Source: Xiphias gladius
Taxonomy: Eukaryota > Chordata > Actinopteri > Istiophoriformes > Xiphiidae
Assembly: GCF_016859285.1 (NCBI RefSeq)
Contig: NC_053416.1
Coordinates: 18,039,210 to 18,103,209, forward strand
Direction of reading: 5' to 3'
DNA length: 64,000 nucleotides
Shown: piece by piece, positions 59,564 through 64,000 of the stretch
Position numbering within the stretch: the stretch's first letter is position 1
Layout of the letters: the number at the start of each line of letters is the position of its first letter
Notes under the pieces: generated by a model
Told to the model about the DNA's origin: nothing
What the model saw: only the letters and a program-made list of their open reading frames with translations
Databases searched by the model: none
Program-made: the position numbers and the translations under genes

Positions 59564-62500
59564 CCTGATGATAAGTGACAATTTTGAGCAGTGATCCTAA
59601 ACCAAAAACACAATCACATTCTGAGACATTGAAAAAAAATTATTTTTTTTTGGTCAGGTATTCTGAGCTTCAGTGATAAAGGTGAGAGATATAAGTAGAC
59701 TTCACAAGCAGCTCCAATCAGAGGAGAACTGAGCACTTTGCTGTCCTGCGATCATGTGCTACCAGCTGACTGCAAGGAACTGCACCCACAAACTCAATAA
59801 CACACTTCAGTCCCCCATGGGGTAAGGCCAATTAAAATGTAACCGGTTCAAAGTGTTTCATGCTTGGTTAGGCGCAAACCAAACTGTTTCTGCATTCACA
59901 CAGGAATTAACTTTGGTCTCCCCACTGCAAACAGTGGCATGGTACAATTAAGGTAGCTGTTACTGAACAGGCAGCAGCTGTCATCACTTTCCCCCAGAGG
60001 AGCTCGAAGGAGTTCACAGCAGTTGGAAAAACAAGGAGCTTCAACTAAAAGATTTAATGATTACTTTCACTAGTTTCTTTTCATGCAGGTGATTTACCGT
60101 AGTTCATTTCTGTCCAGTTACTAAAATTAAACATTATATTTTTGCCTCTTGTTCTTTCATCTTGCTTGGACGATTTCAATGTCTTAATATATCCCTCAGA
60201 CTGGATTCCTTTTTTATCTCAATGGCTTTGAAAAGTTTTGTTGATATATTTATTGGCTCTTCATCAGTGTAGAATCATTCACGTCATTTCAGCTATACTG
60301 TCTAACTGCACTGATGGGTTTGGGCCAAATCCCTATTGACACCACACAATTTATATTTTCTTTACCATAAAAAGTGTCCTCAGCAGTTCCAGGGTCTTGT
60401 AAAGTACAAACGTATGTCTTTCTGTGGTGCGTGCCTACCATATGGCTGATGATACTGTACTCAAAGAAAATCAATGTTGCATTTAAATAATGGCCAAATA
60501 CATCTTCAATGGAAAAAATGTCAATTCTTTTAGTCAGCTACAGCGAAGATGATCATGGTACTCAGCAATGAATCCATGAATTAAATAATCCATTCATTTA
60601 TCACTCATTTCACTGAACTGTAATCTTGTTTAGAAGTGAACCCTGATGGGCTGCTGCCTCTTGTGAACATAATGTTTCACAGCAGAGGGAGGGAAAGGAC
60701 CACTTTGGACCTAAAGATGAGGTCTTTGTTGTGATTGCAATTCCTCTAGTGCCATGGGAGGTAATAAAACATGTCTGATGCCAATTACGATTCTAAAATC
60801 TATTTTTTTTTGTCAAAGTCTTGTTCTTTTATTGGTTTGTAATCACTGCTGAAATACTTGGTAAGAAAAACAGAATTGTTTTGGTTTCAAACACAATGAG
60901 GAGATGGTCTGAACTGTCATTTATTTGGGTTCAGTTTCCTGATAGTGGATGATCTTAAAGGTCAAAAGTGTTGGTGTCTTAGGTTAGGCTTTCTTAGATG
61001 GATGTTAGAGTTATTTTAGCTTTAACATTGTTTTGTGAAACAGGGTTCTGGACAATATTGCCTGACAACAAGAAGTAACAAATGTGGCACAATATATTCT
61101 ATGTTGTAATGTTTCTTTTTCATAACAAACAATCAAATGATATTTTCTCCAAAGGTTAGGCCAAACAATAGGGGGAAGAAAAAAAAAAAAATCAATCAAT
61201 CAATCAAACCAAAGGATGTAAAATGTATACCACAGTTCTAAAATGTGTCCTTTATGAGAAGCTGGAAAGTACTTAAAAAGACTCTCTGACAGATAACAAT
61301 CAGAGGAATCTAACAAGACTGTCAGTATATCAAGAGAAAACAGAAACCAAAATGAAACCAGAAGACAGCAAACTGCTCTTCGGTCTGTTAGATGGTCAGT
61401 TAAACACTGGAGTCATGGCAGCTGATTAGCAAAAAAGAAAATACCTGCATGTAATGACCTCTATGCAAAGAAGTACAAAAACAAAATAATATTTTCAAAA
61501 GCAATGTTTACTGTGTAAAGGAACTACTTTGAGAAAGTACAATATAAACATTTAATTTAAAACTCTGGTAACTGACATTTCTAGCAATATCTTACTATGG
61601 TATACAGAGTATAAATTTGCTATATGTGTTGTGTATTAATCGCTATAAATTTTTTCCCTCTTTCCCAGAATCTTCCTAATTCCATTTCTAAAAATTAAAA
61701 TCAACCAGCTTATGTGTAGAAAAATGTGACTGCAAACACACACGAAAAAAGATTCATTTAGTTGAAACAGATTAGGAGGTGTTTGCATTTGATGTATGAT
61801 GTATTTTTACTACCCAAAAGTAAGCAAAAGTTACTATAAAACTACTTATTACACCAGAGAGAAACATGACCTGTAACCAAATCCTCTGATATTACTATAT
61901 AACAATGAATTTTGGTTGAGTGCAAATTATGGATGATTTTCCTTTAAGTGATAATTGATTGTTTTATATTTCTCACTTTATGGCCCAAACTAAACTTTCC
62001 CAAGTTCAAGTATTAAAAAAATCACTTTAAAAGTAAAACTGCTGCATGAAAAGACATACGGATTTCTCTCTGAGGTTGATATATAATCCTTTTTGAGGAG
62101 AGTAATCATGATTTAACACTTGAAATGTTGCATCATGATTGAAACAATTGAAATATAAAAATTTGAAATGACTGTCAAAAAGAAAAAGGTCAACATAAGA
62201 AGGTCCCGATGGTGATAGAACCAATAAACCAATCATTTAACAACAAAGAAACCAGAAATGAGTCATTACAACACTATTGACAAATGAGAACATTCATCAG
62301 AGTGAAAACAATGATTTCTTATAAAATCCACAAATGAATACCACTCTTAAAACCAAACATACTTAATCACCACCAAGTCAAATTCAATTGAAATTCAATA
62401 AAGTCAATCATTATTCAGTTAAAACACTCAGTTAAAGCATCAACAACAACAAAAACGAGAGCAAGGAGAAAGTCCTCTATATTCACATATTACTCCTCAA

Positions 62501-62633
62501 ACACAAAGTTAAATACTAAAACTAAAATCCATTACTAAATTTACAGAGAAACTCATGTTTCACTTTGTGTGTGAACAAAAGGTAGTGTTCACGTTGTGAC
62601 AAACAGTGCAGGTCAGTTCAGTAGGTTTTAGAG
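59564..62633. other. Intergenic region between trpc2 and rb1
   Basis: AT-rich, about 3 kb, without convincing coding frames. It should hold the trpc2 promoter on the left and the long rb1 3' UTR on the right. In mammals an XRCC1-N-terminal-domain gene lies just upstream of Trpc2; I see no sign of it here. Confidence 0.55.
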
Positions 62634-63948
62634 TTACTCCTTCCTTGCTTCTGCGTCCTCCTTCATCTTCTGCTCCTGCATACGACTCCGAGTGGAGCCT
62701 AAATTAAAAAAAATTATCAATAGAGAAACACACATCCACAAGCCATACAACTGACAGTAAAAGTACATGAAGAAGAAGAATTGAGAGTATCAAAAGGCAA
62801 AAATGGAACTGAATATGTGAGGCAGTTTTTACTTACTCATCTCTGCAAGCTTCTGTATCAGTGTAGAATCTCCACCAGATTTGCTGTAAATTGAAATATA
62901 AATATATAAGTGTTCTTAATTGAAAAAAAAAAAAAAAAAAAGATATATACATATACATATTCACATACACATACATACATACATACATTTGGGTGAGGGA
63001 AATTATCTCTTCAGCACTGAGGGAAAATATTAATCAGCCACCCGTCATGAAAACGATATAGATGATTATAGAAACTCTTTAACTGTGCGCAGGCTGGTAC
63101 AATACATTTTTGTTCCTTTGTTCACCAAACTCATACAGATAAGCTGTAATAAGATGAATTTAATTTTTACTGTTGCTATGTGCTCTATTTTGAGGGTGCA
63201 AAAAACTGAGGCTTCTTACTCTTGATATATCTCCTTATTTTGTTGCCATGAATAATACTATGTTCATGTTTTGAATGACTTTTATGTAAAGTTAGTAAAT
63301 CAGGGTGCTAGTATACCATGGCAAACATAACATCATTTGTGACCAACCTGCCATCGGATTCATCTTGTCCGTCCACATCGAAGCGTAACCTCTTCAGAGG
63401 CTTTGGAGCAGAGCCAAGATCCAAAGTCCTCTTACAGGAGCGGTTGCTGCTGTTCACCATCTGGTTGATCTTCTGGAACCGACTGGACAGCTGCAAATGA
63501 AAACAAAACACAAAGAACAGACCGAGTGAAGAAAAGATCATTGACAATGCAGCAGTTGAATTGAGATTTTCCTGTGATACGCTACAGAGCAAACAAAAGA
63601 AGACCATACCCCAAAAGATTCACCGATCGATACCAGCATTCTGTAGAGGTCATAAACAAAAATGAGACAAGAGAACCAATCAGTTCAAAGGATCATGCTA
63701 CTTCACAAGTGTGGATCAATGGCCTTTTCTGCTTTTTTCCAAAAATCTGTCAAGTTGTCTAAGGAGAAGATCAAACTGCTGTATATGTGAAGAGCTGACC
63801 TGGAGTGAGGAGTCATGATACCCGGGGACATGCGTGGGCTTTTCAGAGGGGAGATGTACACGTTGTTGCTGCCCGGCACACGCAGAGGTGAATTAGGGAA
63901 CTTGTAGGGGCTGCGTGGTATTTGTGGGATTGGAGACAGGGTAGGTGG
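62634..63948 (-). CDS. rb1: Retinoblastoma protein RB1, C-terminal five exons, 5' part outside window
   Basis: Nuclear pocket protein that restrains E2F and S-phase entry (family knowledge). Exons in transcript order: 63800-63948, 63610-63640, 63348-63490, 62837-62883, 62634-62698; phases join for 144 codons plus TAA. They encode only the RB C-terminal domain. The first carries several CDK-type Ser/Thr-Pro sites ([38 protein letters not shown]). Next comes [10 protein letters not shown], then the core that contacts the E2F-DP coiled-coil ([32 protein letters not shown]), and finally [20 protein letters not shown]. The core matches human RB1 closely and is unlike p107 or p130. Compared with human, a short stretch between the ISPLKSP block and the MTP site is missing. 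The pocket domain lies right of base 64000. Confidence 0.93.
62923..62990. repeat. A run followed by AT/ACAT simple repeat
   Basis: About 19 A residues, then ATATAC and ACATACAT units. It lies in an rb1 intron roughly 40 bases before (in transcript sense) the exon at 62837-62883, near that exon's acceptor. Confidence 0.85.
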
Positions 63949-64000
63949 CTAGAAAAAAAAAAAAGCAGCAACAATGAGAGCGTATAGTAGGTATATACAT

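Noticed and set aside
62923..62990. CRISPR-like array of short units
   Set aside because: Plain A run and ACAT simple repeat in an intron of a vertebrate gene; no spacer structure.

Overview
This is a 64 kb piece of a teleost fish nuclear genome. The evidence is vertebrate exon-intron genes with GT-AG junctions, long CA/GT microsatellites, tRNA-derived SINEs, a Tc1-like transposon, and a PYD-FISNA-NACHT receptor of the kind found in fish. All gene models were built by hand, joining exons by splice sites and reading phase. Five models are complete from start to stop codon; two run off the window. Paralogue letters (a/b) and the species cannot be decided from the sequence.

Layout, left to right. 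(1) 718-19870, minus: 5' two-fifths of cnksr2, a Ras/ERK scaffold. Twelve exons encode SAM, CRIC and PDZ domains; the PH half lies beyond base 1. Introns hold microsatellites, a SINE and a diverged repeat. (2) 19871-28233: no recognised gene. It holds the GC-rich cnksr2 upstream region, a recent 1,234-bp tandem duplication, and a roughly 1.8-kb element with short terminal inverted repeats that carries a nested repeat. (3) 28279-31638, plus: a complete NLR with PYD, FISNA and NACHT but no leucine-rich repeats. (4) 32991-33982, minus: il18bp, a compact five-exon gene for a secreted single-Ig IL-18 antagonist. (5) 35840-44434, minus: rnf121, a multipass RING E3 ligase with a Tc1-like element and a SINE in intron 7. 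(6) 45951-51322, plus: rrm1, the large subunit of ribonucleotide reductase, 19 exons and complete. It lies head-to-head with rnf121 and has an upstream pair of inverted CCAAT boxes. (7) 53582-59563, minus: trpc2, an intact TRP channel with a long charged tail. (8) 62634-63948, minus: the last five exons of rb1, running off the right end.

Functionally, rrm1 and rb1 belong to the S-phase programme, il18bp and the NLR to inflammasome/IL-1-family immunity, and trpc2 to chemosensory signalling. The rnf121-il18bp tandem and nearby trpc2 and rrm1 match a gene neighbourhood known in mammals, so the core of the window is an old linkage group. The flanking cnksr2 and rb1 are on other chromosomes in human. 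I found no wholly new system. The strongest leads are the LRR-less NLR beside il18bp, the fresh tandem duplication upstream of cnksr2, and the conserved linkage block.
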